From a virus, in IMG/VR virus record IMGVR_UViG_3300025131_000172, positions 1-36,959 of that record: a stretch of DNA of 36,959 bases; one strand, written 5' to 3'. Shown here piece by piece: positions 1 to 7,710 of this stretch. Below the pieces are notes generated by a model. That model saw nothing but the letters and a program-made list of their open reading frames with translations, made no database searches and had not been told where the DNA came from. Within the stretch, counting starts at the first letter, position 1; each line of letters opens with the position of its first letter. A program made the position numbers and the translations under genes.

Positions 1-201
1 TTAAATTCCTTTTAGTTTAACAATCGCGTCAATTATAGATTGACCACCGATGTACAGTGCGCTTAAAATAAGCCAATCGCCACTTTCAAGATTCGATGTT
101 AGCATCAAGCCAGTAGCGGTCGCCCAAACAAGCAATTTGCGGGAAACCATTTTTTCAAGTGCGATATCAATTACACCTTTTGCTGTTTCTACCATGGTCA
201 T
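1..201 (-). CDS. Small two-helix membrane protein, holin candidate
   Basis: A 66-residue protein with two hydrophobic segments, roughly residues 23-37 (LLVWATATGLML) and 42-62 (GDWLILSALYIGGQSIIDAI), separated by a short polar turn. The N-terminal 20 residues look amphipathic with lysines, and the C-terminus is basic. Size and hairpin topology fit small phage holins or other phage inner-membrane proteins, but no holin family signature is certain. The ATG at 199-201 is preferred over the in-frame ATG at 193-195 because a strong AAGGAGGG Shine-Dalgarno lies about five bases before it. It is last in the block, 30 bases after the recombination fusion gene, and so probably shares its transcript. 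The stop codon is the first three bases of the window. Function is inferred from size and topology only. Confidence 0.7.
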   Translation of the reverse strand: MTMVETAKGVIDIALEKMVSRKLLVWATATGLMLTSNLESGDWLILSALYIGGQSIIDAIVKLKGI

Positions 202-231
202 AAACCCTCCTTTTATACTCTATAATTAGTC

Positions 232-3200
232 TCACTGTTCAATAAAGGCATAACCATTTTTCTTGTCAATTACAATTTGCATATCAACACAATCTTTAAG
301 ACTGTCCAGATGGGAGATAAGAAGGACTGTTTTGAAATAAGATCTAATCAAATCCAGGATATCAACAAATCCTTGCATATTTTCTTCATCTAGGGCAGTT
401 CCTGGTTCATCGAGGATGAAGAAATCCGACTTTGGAAGAGAAGAAACACTCAACAGAGCCAAGCGAATTGCCATGGCGGCAATTGTTTTCTCGGCTCCAG
501 ACCCCATTTCTAGCGGACGAGGTTCGTGGCGTGGATGTTTGATGAAAATATCAAGTCTTTTACCGTCATCCTCGAAGAAAACCTCAAAATCAACGATATT
601 TGCCAGGATTTTGGCAACCTCATCATTGATTACGGGTAATTTGCGCTTAATAACATCATAGGCTATCCCATTTGGGTGCATGCAGCGCAGGTAAAGATCA
701 TAAGAAGAGAATTCTTCCTGTAAATCAAGGTATTCGTTCCTCTGAGTTGTCAAATTATTAACTTTTTGCTCTAAAGATCCGACAGACTTATATATATCCA
801 GAATAGATGATGTACACTTTTCATGATTGCTTTGAAAATTTTGTGATTTGATTTTTAAGCCTCTTAACTTTTGTGACAAATTCCCCAGATTTTCAATAAT
901 TTCCTTATTTAGTTCATATTCTGAGACCTTTTCTTCTGATATTTCTATTTCAGACATCAAGTTTTTAATGATACTAACATTTTTCTCTATTTTAAGGTCA
1001 TAATTTGTTATTTTATTGGACAGTGCATTCTTTTTATTAACAATTTCATTGTATTTTCCTATATGATCTTCAACTTCATCGGGGTTAATCTCCTCAATAT
1101 CGTCGTTCAGGTCATCAATTTGCCCCGAGAGGTTCTCGGCCTCTTTTTCGTTGAGCGGGATGGTTGCTTTAGAAACATATGCATCCTTAATAAATTTACA
1201 TTTGGGATGTGCGGTACCACAGGGAATTCCCTGAAGCAACTGGAGCTTGTTTTTATTTCTTTTAAGCTCTTCCTCTTCTACACTCAATGAATTTTCTAAG
1301 ATTACTAGTTGATTTAATAATTCATGAACCCTTTCCTGTTTCTCAAAGAGGGCTTCCTTATCAAATTCTCCCAAAAAAAGAAGAATCTTTCGATATTTCT
1401 CCTTATCTGCATCTCTTTCTATATAAAACTCACTATTTTGGTCTGAAACGGAGATTAATTGGTTCTTTTTGTCATTTAATTCTTGTTGAACTTTCATAAC
1501 ATCTATAATTTCGGCAGGAATTGACTTTATCTTTTCATTTATTTCTCCTATTTCTTTATTACATTGAGAAATGTTGAACTTGATAGTCTCGCAGTGGTGT
1601 TTTTTCCTTTCAAGATCGTTGTTGGCATTCTCAAGCTCTTCTTGTGCAAATAAAATATCGTTATTAAAGTCTCTTCCCTCTGATTTTTTTAGGGCGCCCT
1701 TCGTATCGGATGCATCTTCTTTGGCTAATCGAAATTTATGTTCAAAAAATTCCAAATCAAGAAACTTGGCAAGAATCTCCTTTCTCTTTGTTGAACCCTC
1801 TTTAATAAAGGTAAGAGAATCGAGTTGAGAGGCCATTGATGAATAAAGAAAGTCCTCCAATGTTCCAAAAACCTTTCTAATGTTCTTGTCAGTTTGATTT
1901 CTCGTCAAACCATTGAGGCTCTCCATATCTCCAAGTGCAGGATCATAAACTGTGAATTCTACATTTGTTTTTGCTTCCTGAGTTACAGATCCTTTTAATT
2001 TTCTAGTATATTTTTCTGAATTTCTCTCAATATAATAATCCTTATCTCCGATAGAGATCTTAACCTTACCGGATCCGACTTTTTTATTTTGATTTATAAT
2101 ATTTAGGTTTTTTCTGTCGTTTTTTGATGTTGAATTGAACACTGTATACAAGATTGAATCAATAATACTCGACTTTCCAGAAAAGTTCTTTCCGAAAATG
2201 CCGACGATGCCCTCTAGGCTATCAAAATTAATGCTATTCCCGTCTGCATAATTAAATAAATTGTTCCATTCAATAGATCGAAGCCTCCAATTGATGTTTC
2301 GAGAGACCTCTTCGTTCTCCTCGGCAATCTTATTGTATTTTAAATTTAAATTAATGACCCTTTGCATCAATTCATCGTCAACCTCAAAATCTTTCAAGTA
2401 TTCTTTGATGAGTTCCTCTTGAATTTGAATATTTCTAAGGTCTTCAGTCTCTAAACCATCTGTAATATTCTGGATATCTCCTTTTTCTCCGGTTGCTCGG
2501 TTCAAAAAGGTAATGCTCTCTGGTTTAAACCTTCGTTTTGCCACCTCTGTTGCCTTCCTCATTACATCGAGGGGTAAATTGTTGTTTGAGACCAATCGAA
2601 GTCTGGCAGATTGCGGAATATTTTTGGCTGCACTTCTCGGCATCTTACCTTTTGGTGTCAATTCGATGGTCATGAAGGGTCTTGGGTTCTTAATATTAAA
2701 ATGTTGGCAAGTAAAGTCTTCCTTACTTTGAATATCCCATAGTAAAAATCCCTTGTCGTTTGTTTCGCCGTGATTTTGTTGGATTGTGGATCCAGGATAG
2801 CGAATTTTACCTTCGGCATCAAGTCTTTGGTCAGTTTTGTGAATATCTCCCAATAAGCCGTAATCATGTCCTTCAAAAATCTCAATAGGGTGCTCTCCAT
2901 GAGTCATAACCCAGCCTGTATCAGTGACAACACCGGAAACGGATCCGTGATAAAGAGCAATATTAATTTTGCTCGGATCCGAAGGTTTAACCCACCCCTC
3001 CTCATCAAAAACAGACAAAATATTTAGTGTTACATTCGCCGATAGAGGTGTTTCGCCCGATTTCTTAAGCAAGTATAGGTTTGGGTGAGCTAAAGCCTCC
3101 ACGATAGGTGTGAGGGCATCCTGACGGCTACTATTGCGCAGATTTCCGTCGTGATTTCCCAGAATGATGTAAGTTGGTGCGATATGAGCGAGATTACTCA

Positions 3201-3390
3201 AAAAATCAGAGCACATTTCGACAAATTCTGGACTAATTTGTGTTTTTGTGTGAGCAATATCACCACAATGAACGATATAATCTGGCTTTTCCCTTCTTAA
3301 AATATCATATAGCTCGTTGAAAATAATTCTGTATTCATAATGATACTTTAAATTCTTAATATGTGTGTCTGCAATGTGGGCAATTCTCAA
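232..3390 (-). CDS. 47-46: Fused Mre11-type nuclease and Rad50-type ATPase (gp47-gp46 fusion)
   Basis: A 1052-residue single chain. Residues 1-340 form a calcineurin-like phosphoesterase of the SbcD/Mre11/gp47 family: D8-x-H10, GD at 43-44, GNHD at 78-81, H148, and GDIH at 181-184. Residues 365-1052 form an SbcC/Rad50/gp46 ATPase: Walker A from G400 to S407 (GKNFSGKS), a coiled-coil arm with a C724-x6-C731 hook, signature SGAEK at 964-968, Walker B FFILDE at 990-995 and H-switch H1027. In T4 these are two proteins that resect DNA ends for recombination-dependent replication and host DNA breakdown; here both activities appear complete in one polypeptide. The start is TTG at 3388-3390, with an AGGAG Shine-Dalgarno overlapping the end of the primase gene. 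It should be co-transcribed with primase from the promoter at 4324-4358. The identification is firm; the activity is inferred from motifs. Confidence 0.95.
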   Translation of the reverse strand: MRIAHIADTHIKNLKYHYEYRIIFNELYDILRREKPDYIVHCGDIAHTKTQISPEFVEMCSDFLSNLAHIAPTYIILGNHDGNLRNSSRQDALTPIVEALAHPNLYLLKKSGETPLSANVTLNILSVFDEEGWVKPSDPSKINIALYHGSVSGVVTDTGWVMTHGEHPIEIFEGHDYGLLGDIHKTDQRLDAEGKIRYPGSTIQQNHGETNDKGFLLWDIQSKEDFTCQHFNIKNPRPFMTIELTPKGKMPRSAAKNIPQSARLRLVSNNNLPLDVMRKATEVAKRRFKPESITFLNRATGEKGDIQNITDGLETEDLRNIQIQEELIKEYLKDFEVDDELMQRVINLNLKYNKIAEENEEVSRNINWRLRSIEWNNLFNYADGNSINFDSLEGIVGIFGKNFSGKSSIIDSILYTVFNSTSKNDRKNLNIINQNKKVGSGKVKISIGDKDYYIERNSEKYTRKLKGSVTQEAKTNVEFTVYDPALGDMESLNGLTRNQTDKNIRKVFGTLEDFLYSSMASQLDSLTFIKEGSTKRKEILAKFLDLEFFEHKFRLAKEDASDTKGALKKSEGRDFNNDILFAQEELENANNDLERKKHHCETIKFNISQCNKEIGEINEKIKSIPAEIIDVMKVQQELNDKKNQLISVSDQNSEFYIERDADKEKYRKILLFLGEFDKEALFEKQERVHELLNQLVILENSLSVEEEELKRNKNKLQLLQGIPCGTAHPKCKFIKDAYVSKATIPLNEKEAENLSGQIDDLNDDIEEINPDEVEDHIGKYNEIVNKKNALSNKITNYDLKIEKNVSIIKNLMSEIEISEEKVSEYELNKEIIENLGNLSQKLRGLKIKSQNFQSNHEKCTSSILDIYKSVGSLEQKVNNLTTQRNEYLDLQEEFSSYDLYLRCMHPNGIAYDVIKRKLPVINDEVAKILANIVDFEVFFEDDGKRLDIFIKHPRHEPRPLEMGSGAEKTIAAMAIRLALLSVSSLPKSDFFILDEPGTALDEENMQGFVDILDLIRSYFKTVLLISHLDSLKDCVDMQIVIDKKNGYAFIEQ

Positions 3391-3399
3391 ACTTCTCTC

Positions 3400-4323
3400 C
3401 TATAAATTAGAAATTGCCGAAACCAAGGAATCCTCTTCCTTAATAAGCGGTGCATTCTGACTTAAATTCTTAACTTCTTCTTTGGACATATCACCTATGT
3501 CCCTCTCGTCATCATATTGTATTTCACGGATCTCAATTCCGTATTTCAAAAACAATCTTTTGATGTTTTCAGCCTTGTATTTTGCATCTGGGTCTAATGC
3601 CAACAAAATTGGTGTGTCGTTTTGAACTATTCTTCTGAATATTCTCGATGTTTCTCTAATCGTTGATCCCAAAATAGGAATCGCGTTTTCGGCTTTAACG
3701 GCATCGAATGCACCTTCAACAATTGTTACCTCCTTATCAAAATCAACGTATAATTCATTGAATATGATGTCTCGACTAACTGGGGGATTTAAATATCTTT
3801 TGTAGTTGTCGATAAATGTTCTCGCAATAAAATAGTTAAGGTCACCGCTTTCGTTAAAAGACGGGATAATAATCCTTCCCTTATACGGACCATCGGAACA
3901 AAAGCCCATCTTCCACTTTAAGATGTCTTTTTTATCAATTCCGCGATCTTTAAGATATTTTAGGGGTGTCTGGAACCTCTTATTGCCGCACAAACTCTTA
4001 AAACTTGGTGGCATTTGTAATATCTGTTCAAAATTTTCTTTCTCGTCTTCTTCGAAGAGGTTATCAAACCCATTTAAATCTGTTTTTTCTCCCGAAAGAG
4101 CTTTCCAAGTTTCTTGTTGCTTAAAAGATCCAAATCGACGTATTAATCGATAGAGACTTCGACCTTTTGCATCACAAATCCAACATTTATAAACTCCGCG
4201 CTTAATGTTGACAGAAAATTTTCTTTTATGATGTTTACAGTAGGGGCATTGAAAAAGATGTTCATCATTTGACTCATAATAAGATCCAAGAATGTCTGAT
4301 AACAGAGAGATTTTTTCTTTCAT
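3400..4323 (-). CDS. 61: DNA primase, T4 gp61/DnaG-like (zinc finger plus Toprim)
   Basis: A 307-residue protein when started at the ATG at 4321-4323. It carries a CHC2-type zinc-binding module with cysteines 26, 29, 47 and 50 (CPYC...CWIC), then the DnaG-like core, and a Toprim domain with the catalytic glutamate E203 in IVEGAFDAVK and the acidic pair D244-x-D246 in LALDPDA. Such enzymes synthesise the RNA primers for lagging-strand replication together with the phage helicase; no helicase gene is in this window. The open frame reaches upstream to 4413, but those starts would overlap the preceding gene and put non-conserved sequence before the zinc finger, so the shorter start is chosen. A sigma70-type promoter ends right at this ATG. 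The stop TAG at 3400-3402 overlaps the ribosome-binding region of the nuclease-ATPase fusion. Confidence 0.92.
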   Translation of the reverse strand: MKEKISLLSDILGSYYESNDEHLFQCPYCKHHKRKFSVNIKRGVYKCWICDAKGRSLYRLIRRFGSFKQQETWKALSGEKTDLNGFDNLFEEDEKENFEQILQMPPSFKSLCGNKRFQTPLKYLKDRGIDKKDILKWKMGFCSDGPYKGRIIIPSFNESGDLNYFIARTFIDNYKRYLNPPVSRDIIFNELYVDFDKEVTIVEGAFDAVKAENAIPILGSTIRETSRIFRRIVQNDTPILLALDPDAKYKAENIKRLFLKYGIEIREIQYDDERDIGDMSKEEVKNLSQNAPLIKEEDSLVSAISNL

Positions 4324-4358
4324 ACTCTTAGTATAGCATCTGATATCTTCTTTGTCAA
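4324..4358 (-). promoter_or_regulatory. Sigma70-type promoter for primase and recombination genes
   Basis: On the minus strand TTGACA (4353-4358) is followed by a 17-base spacer and TATACT (4330-4335), an 11 of 12 match to the bacterial housekeeping consensus with ideal spacing. The spacer ends in TGC, so no clear extended -10. The predicted first transcribed base, seven positions after the -10 element, falls on 4323, the A of the primase ATG. The promoter lies after the stop codon of the upstream 198-residue gene and before the replication/recombination genes, where an early promoter read by host polymerase would be expected. Promoter activity is an inference from sequence. Confidence 0.7.
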
Positions 4359-4366
4359 GAACTATT

Positions 4367-4963
4367 TTAGTTTTTTTGCTCTGGCTCTTCGACAGCATAT
4401 CCGGTTTTTCCAAATAAGTTTTTATTATTGATAAACTTCTTTATCATAATATCAATATCTGGTATTGGGGCATCAGGATTGGTTTTTATTTGTGTTTCGA
4501 CATCTTTGAACATTTTTTCCATAAATTCTGTTTCTAAACCATCATCAACTAATTTTTGAAGACCATCATCGAGATTGAATGCGTCTAAAACTGGATTTGC
4601 TTTTGTAACCTCGTCTTCCTCCTGCCCATAAGTTTTATAAATCCCCCTTATTCTATTTACGACATTTTTTGCGGCGACGAGGCCGCCGATGACTGGCACA
4701 AATAAGGCCACCATGTCCATTACATCGCTGCCCAAATCTTTTGCCATCTGCTTTTGTTTTTCTCGACTAAGTTCGCCAGCTTTTACTGCTTGTGCGATTT
4801 TCAGCGTCTGATCCAACTGTCTCCAAGTTAATTTTCCGGCCTTCATTTGCTCTCTTGACTGGGCGCGCTCTTCTTCCTGATCCTGTCTTTGTGCCTCTTC
4901 TTTCCATCCTTCATTTATTTCAAAATTTCTCCAATTTTCCATAATAAGCTTCATTTTAGACAT
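4367..4963 (-). CDS. Conserved phage protein of unknown function, possible internal head protein
   Basis: A 198-residue protein. The N-terminus contains MENWRNFEINEG followed by a highly charged, Gln/Glu/Arg-rich helix (residues 20-75), then a hydrophobic stretch around residues 83-105 (MVALFVPVIGGLVAAKNVV) and an acidic C-terminal part with LVDDGLETEFMEKM and PIPDIDIMIKKF. I remember this combination of a short MxxWRxF start and a VDD...PIPDID tail from unannotated proteins of marine T4-like phages, which is recollection rather than a search. The short aromatic N-terminus resembles the capsid-targeting leader of T4 internal proteins (MKTYQEFIAE), so packaging in the head is one possibility; a membrane protein is another. 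Starts at 4963, 4954 or 4942 are all possible; the first follows the resolvase stop by six bases. It ends just upstream of the primase promoter. Confidence 0.8.
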   Translation of the reverse strand: MSKMKLIMENWRNFEINEGWKEEAQRQDQEEERAQSREQMKAGKLTWRQLDQTLKIAQAVKAGELSREKQKQMAKDLGSDVMDMVALFVPVIGGLVAAKNVVNRIRGIYKTYGQEEDEVTKANPVLDAFNLDDGLQKLVDDGLETEFMEKMFKDVETQIKTNPDAPIPDIDIMIKKFINNKNLFGKTGYAVEEPEQKN

Positions 4964-4969
4964 TTTAGA

Positions 4970-5482
4970 CTATTTCCCTTGTAATAAATAGTGTCCAGCG
5001 CGGGCAACAACAATTGCATCTGCAATATCATAGCAATATTTTTGAACATTTCCAAATCTGGTATAAATAATCTCAAATTCTTTACTTTCAATGAAGTGCT
5101 CCATAACAACTTCTTTTGCCTTCTTGCCTCGGGCTATTTTTATGCCACATTTAGAGCGAGCACTGATCGGACTTACATAGTTCGGTTCCATATCATATAT
5201 ATTATAGCACATCCAAGATATAATGCCATTAAATCGTTGAAGAATTGACATAGTTTTGGCAGTCGAGCCGCCTCTTCGGAAAAACATGAGAGCTTGTTCT
5301 ATAAAAATGTGTTTTACATCGTATTTTTCTTTAACCTCTTTTAAAGTTGTTTCTACTTTTCTGGCTTTTTCAAAGAATGAACCAGTCTTGCGTAAATCAA
5401 TATAGTCTGTATAAATTATTTTGTCATTTTCGAGGATACAGACGCCTATAATACTTGTACTTATATCAAGTCCTAAAATCAT
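4970..5482 (-). CDS. ruvC: RuvC-fold Holliday junction resolvase
   Basis: A 170-residue protein with the RNase H-fold acidic tetrad of RuvC: D6 in MILGLDIS, E62 in FIEQAL, and D152 and D155 in CYDIADAIVVA, with spacing close to that of bacterial RuvC (D7, E66, D138, D141). Such enzymes cut four-way DNA junctions; in a T4-type phage a resolvase (there the unrelated endonuclease VII, gp49) removes branches so that DNA can enter the prohead. Here a RuvC-type enzyme could fill that role. Its ATG overlaps the stop of the preceding virion gene (TAATG at 5480-5484), so translation is probably coupled and the gene probably belongs to the late transcript. The catalytic residues are visible; the role in packaging is inferred. 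Confidence 0.9.
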   Translation of the reverse strand: MILGLDISTSIIGVCILENDKIIYTDYIDLRKTGSFFEKARKVETTLKEVKEKYDVKHIFIEQALMFFRRGGSTAKTMSILQRFNGIISWMCYNIYDMEPNYVSPISARSKCGIKIARGKKAKEVVMEHFIESKEFEIIYTRFGNVQKYCYDIADAIVVARAGHYLLQGK

Positions 5483-6636
5483 TAGATATCCACTTTTAGT
5501 TTAAAGGTTAAGTTTCTTTCCGTGGTCTTTTTAACCGGTTTTGCGACCGATGCGATGGCTATCAAATTTTTGTCTTTATCATAGATGCCAATTTTTGAAA
5601 TATAGGTAGTTTTCTGAAATGAACCGGTGGGATCTGGATATGGAGTTTGTACAACGTTTGTTATAGCTAACTTTGCGGGCTCTTCGAAAACATAGGCACC
5701 AGAAACATAAGACTTGGCTTGTCCGAACTCAACGCAAGTGGGATTATTTGAATGATTCATCTCGCCTTTTTCTGCGTGTGCAAACATTGTCAAATTTGGA
5801 ACATAATTTCTACCCTGGAAAAGAAGGGAATAGCTAGAACTTGGAATTAGGCCGGCCGGATGGCCGTCGTTTGCACCCACCCCATAATAAATCCATGAAG
5901 GGGGCACCGGGATTCCATCATTATTGTAGTCGGCGGTGAAGGGCGTCGCGAGCGCCCAGGAGCCGGTTAAAAGAATAAAACCTTCATTGTATAAGATAAC
6001 ACCCCCGACAGAACCGGAGATGGTTTCAGCACTTCCTGATGGTCCGACTTGGACCAACTCTCCATTTTGTTTTGTGTCTTGGAGTTCCCCCACGAGAGTT
6101 CCTGATACATAAAATTTTAAATCCACTGTTCCTTTTTTTATTGAAGATCCATAAAAAATTGAAGGAATAGAAATGAGACTTCCCGTGCCATTATAATTTG
6201 AAACCGATGTAAACGTTTTGCTCCAATATGAATAATAATCTAGCGTATTTCGTAAAGCACCAAATCTAGAATCTAACGACGACGTAAATACATGCCGACT
6301 AATACTCGCAGAAAGAGGATAGGAACCCGTCAAGGTGGCTCCGTACTCCATGCCGTCAAAGGTTGCAGCCGAAATGCTTGTAAATCTGTCAAGATCGCTA
6401 GTCTTGGTAAATAAGGGCAAAATGAGACCCGTAGCCGCTGCATTGCGATCAATATTCATCTCATATAGTGAAACAAAACCAGAAGGAACATTACGCTCGT
6501 CGGCAGAAAACGCCCCACTAGTGACGGTACGATCATTGTAGTGGAGCTTTGAATCGTAAACATCAATCTTTACTCTTGGATTTGTCTCCAAAATATTGTA
6601 AAGTAGATCTTTTTTCTCAAACTTTTTAAACGTCAT
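5482..6636 (-). CDS. Putative virion structural protein, paralogue of the preceding gene
   Basis: A 384-residue protein rich in Ser, Thr, Gly and Tyr, typical of beta-rich phage tail proteins, with no recognised enzyme motif. It is clearly related to the 342-residue product of the gene before it (6669-7697). The last 39 residues align without gaps (ISKIGIYDKDKNLIAIA against ITTVGLYSADNELLAVA, ending LTFKLKVDI against LTLRIRLDY). Further matches are the segments ILYNEGFILLTGSW/LLYYQAGIAVLTASV and NHSNNPT/NYSSNPT. The ATG at 6634-6636 has no obvious Shine-Dalgarno, only AT-rich sequence in the 32-base gap. The stop overlaps the resolvase start. A role as an outer tail, fibre or baseplate component is inferred from neighbours and composition. 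Confidence 0.85.
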   Translation of the reverse strand: MTFKKFEKKDLLYNILETNPRVKIDVYDSKLHYNDRTVTSGAFSADERNVPSGFVSLYEMNIDRNAAATGLILPLFTKTSDLDRFTSISAATFDGMEYGATLTGSYPLSASISRHVFTSSLDSRFGALRNTLDYYSYWSKTFTSVSNYNGTGSLISIPSIFYGSSIKKGTVDLKFYVSGTLVGELQDTKQNGELVQVGPSGSAETISGSVGGVILYNEGFILLTGSWALATPFTADYNNDGIPVPPSWIYYGVGANDGHPAGLIPSSSYSLLFQGRNYVPNLTMFAHAEKGEMNHSNNPTCVEFGQAKSYVSGAYVFEEPAKLAITNVVQTPYPDPTGSFQKTTYISKIGIYDKDKNLIAIASVAKPVKKTTERNLTFKLKVDI

Positions 6637-6668
6637 AGTATTATTAATTAGTCATTTTTTATAATAAT

Positions 6669-7697
6669 CTAATAATCTAATCTAATTCTCAGCGTTAATT
6701 CATTTGTCGGGTCTTTCTTAAGGGGTTCTGAGACCTTGGCAACCGCCAGGAGTTCATTGTCCGCAGAATAAAGCCCAACTGTTGTGATATAAGAAAGTGG
6801 CATGTCAGTTTCGACAACCTTAACCCGTATTTGACTTTGACTAAGATAAGTTGGATTTGAACTATAATTAAATTCACTAGTCATAGCTCGACAGAAATAG
6901 ATTGTTGAATTCAGTTCGGTTGTATTATTAAAATCAGAGTTATTCCACCTATTTCTCAAGCCATCAGCGGAAGAAGATATCTCCGAGCCAGTTAAGACCG
7001 CATCTATTGATGAAGTATCATAGGTTGCATCGGGTGCTCCAAATTCTCCATCGAAAACAGAAGCAGTTAAAACGGCAATTCCTGCTTGATAATAAAGAAG
7101 ACCAACACCGGTACCCTCTACCGCTAAAGAAGAGGTATAAAGAACCGCGTATTCTCCTACAGGAGAATTTACCAAATAGCTGGTGTTTGCTCCGTGATCT
7201 TCCAATACAAGAGGGTGTGAGACGGCCGAGGGGGCGCCCCCCGTCATAAGAGTCAAGGCAAAGGTGCCTTTTTGAATCTCATCTTTGGTCAATAAACGGG
7301 CGAAATCAATGAAAATGCACTCTTTTAGTTTGGTGCCCGAAGATAAATCTCCATCGCGATCAAATTGTCGAATGTTCCCAGTATCATCGTAACCGACCAG
7401 AACCTGGGCCATTTGATTATACATATTAATCTTTTTGGCATTTTGAACGGATGCCGATGATGACAGAGAAGAATCCGAAGAATATCCAACGCTAATATCA
7501 AAAATGTGATTTGCGGAAGAACTTAAAAACGGATAATCATATACCGATTGAAACATGCCATGAGCATAGTTCTTAATATTCTCGTCATTGTAGGTTCCCG
7601 ATACTATTGTCCCAGTAATGGGGATTGCTTCGTTCAAGAGAGTTCTTGTATTAGCTATATCCTGATCTGGAATGATATTTTTAAATGTTACGGCCAT
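6669..7697 (-). CDS. Putative virion structural protein, first of a tandem paralogue pair
   Basis: A 342-residue protein of beta-rich composition with Ser-rich patches (SSDSSLSSSASV around residues 74-85). It shares a conserved C-terminal module and several internal segments with the next gene product (5482-6636), indicating a tandem duplication followed by divergence. The C-terminus (residues 304-342, ITTVGLYSADNELLAVA to LTLRIRLDY) is the best conserved part and probably a folded attachment or oligomerisation domain. The ATG at 7695-7697 is preceded by an AGGAAATAAGAA ribosome-binding region. The gene follows the 300-residue virion protein by 13 bases. No family name is certain, and a tail or baseplate role comes from its position in the structural run. 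Confidence 0.85.
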   Translation of the reverse strand: MAVTFKNIIPDQDIANTRTLLNEAIPITGTIVSGTYNDENIKNYAHGMFQSVYDYPFLSSSANHIFDISVGYSSDSSLSSSASVQNAKKINMYNQMAQVLVGYDDTGNIRQFDRDGDLSSGTKLKECIFIDFARLLTKDEIQKGTFALTLMTGGAPSAVSHPLVLEDHGANTSYLVNSPVGEYAVLYTSSLAVEGTGVGLLYYQAGIAVLTASVFDGEFGAPDATYDTSSIDAVLTGSEISSSADGLRNRWNNSDFNNTTELNSTIYFCRAMTSEFNYSSNPTYLSQSQIRVKVVETDMPLSYITTVGLYSADNELLAVAKVSEPLKKDPTNELTLRIRLDY

Positions 7698-7710
7698 TTC
7701 TTATTTCCTA

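Noticed and set aside
4360-4372. Small inverted repeat AACTA-AAA-TAGTT after the 198-residue gene
   Set aside because: Only five AT-rich pairs and no following T-run on the minus strand, so not a rho-independent terminator.
4324-4413. Longer primase start in the same frame (TTG at 4411-4413 or ATG at 4396-4398)
   Set aside because: It would overlap the preceding gene, add a non-conserved basic leader before the zinc finger, and lie upstream of the sigma70-type promoter.
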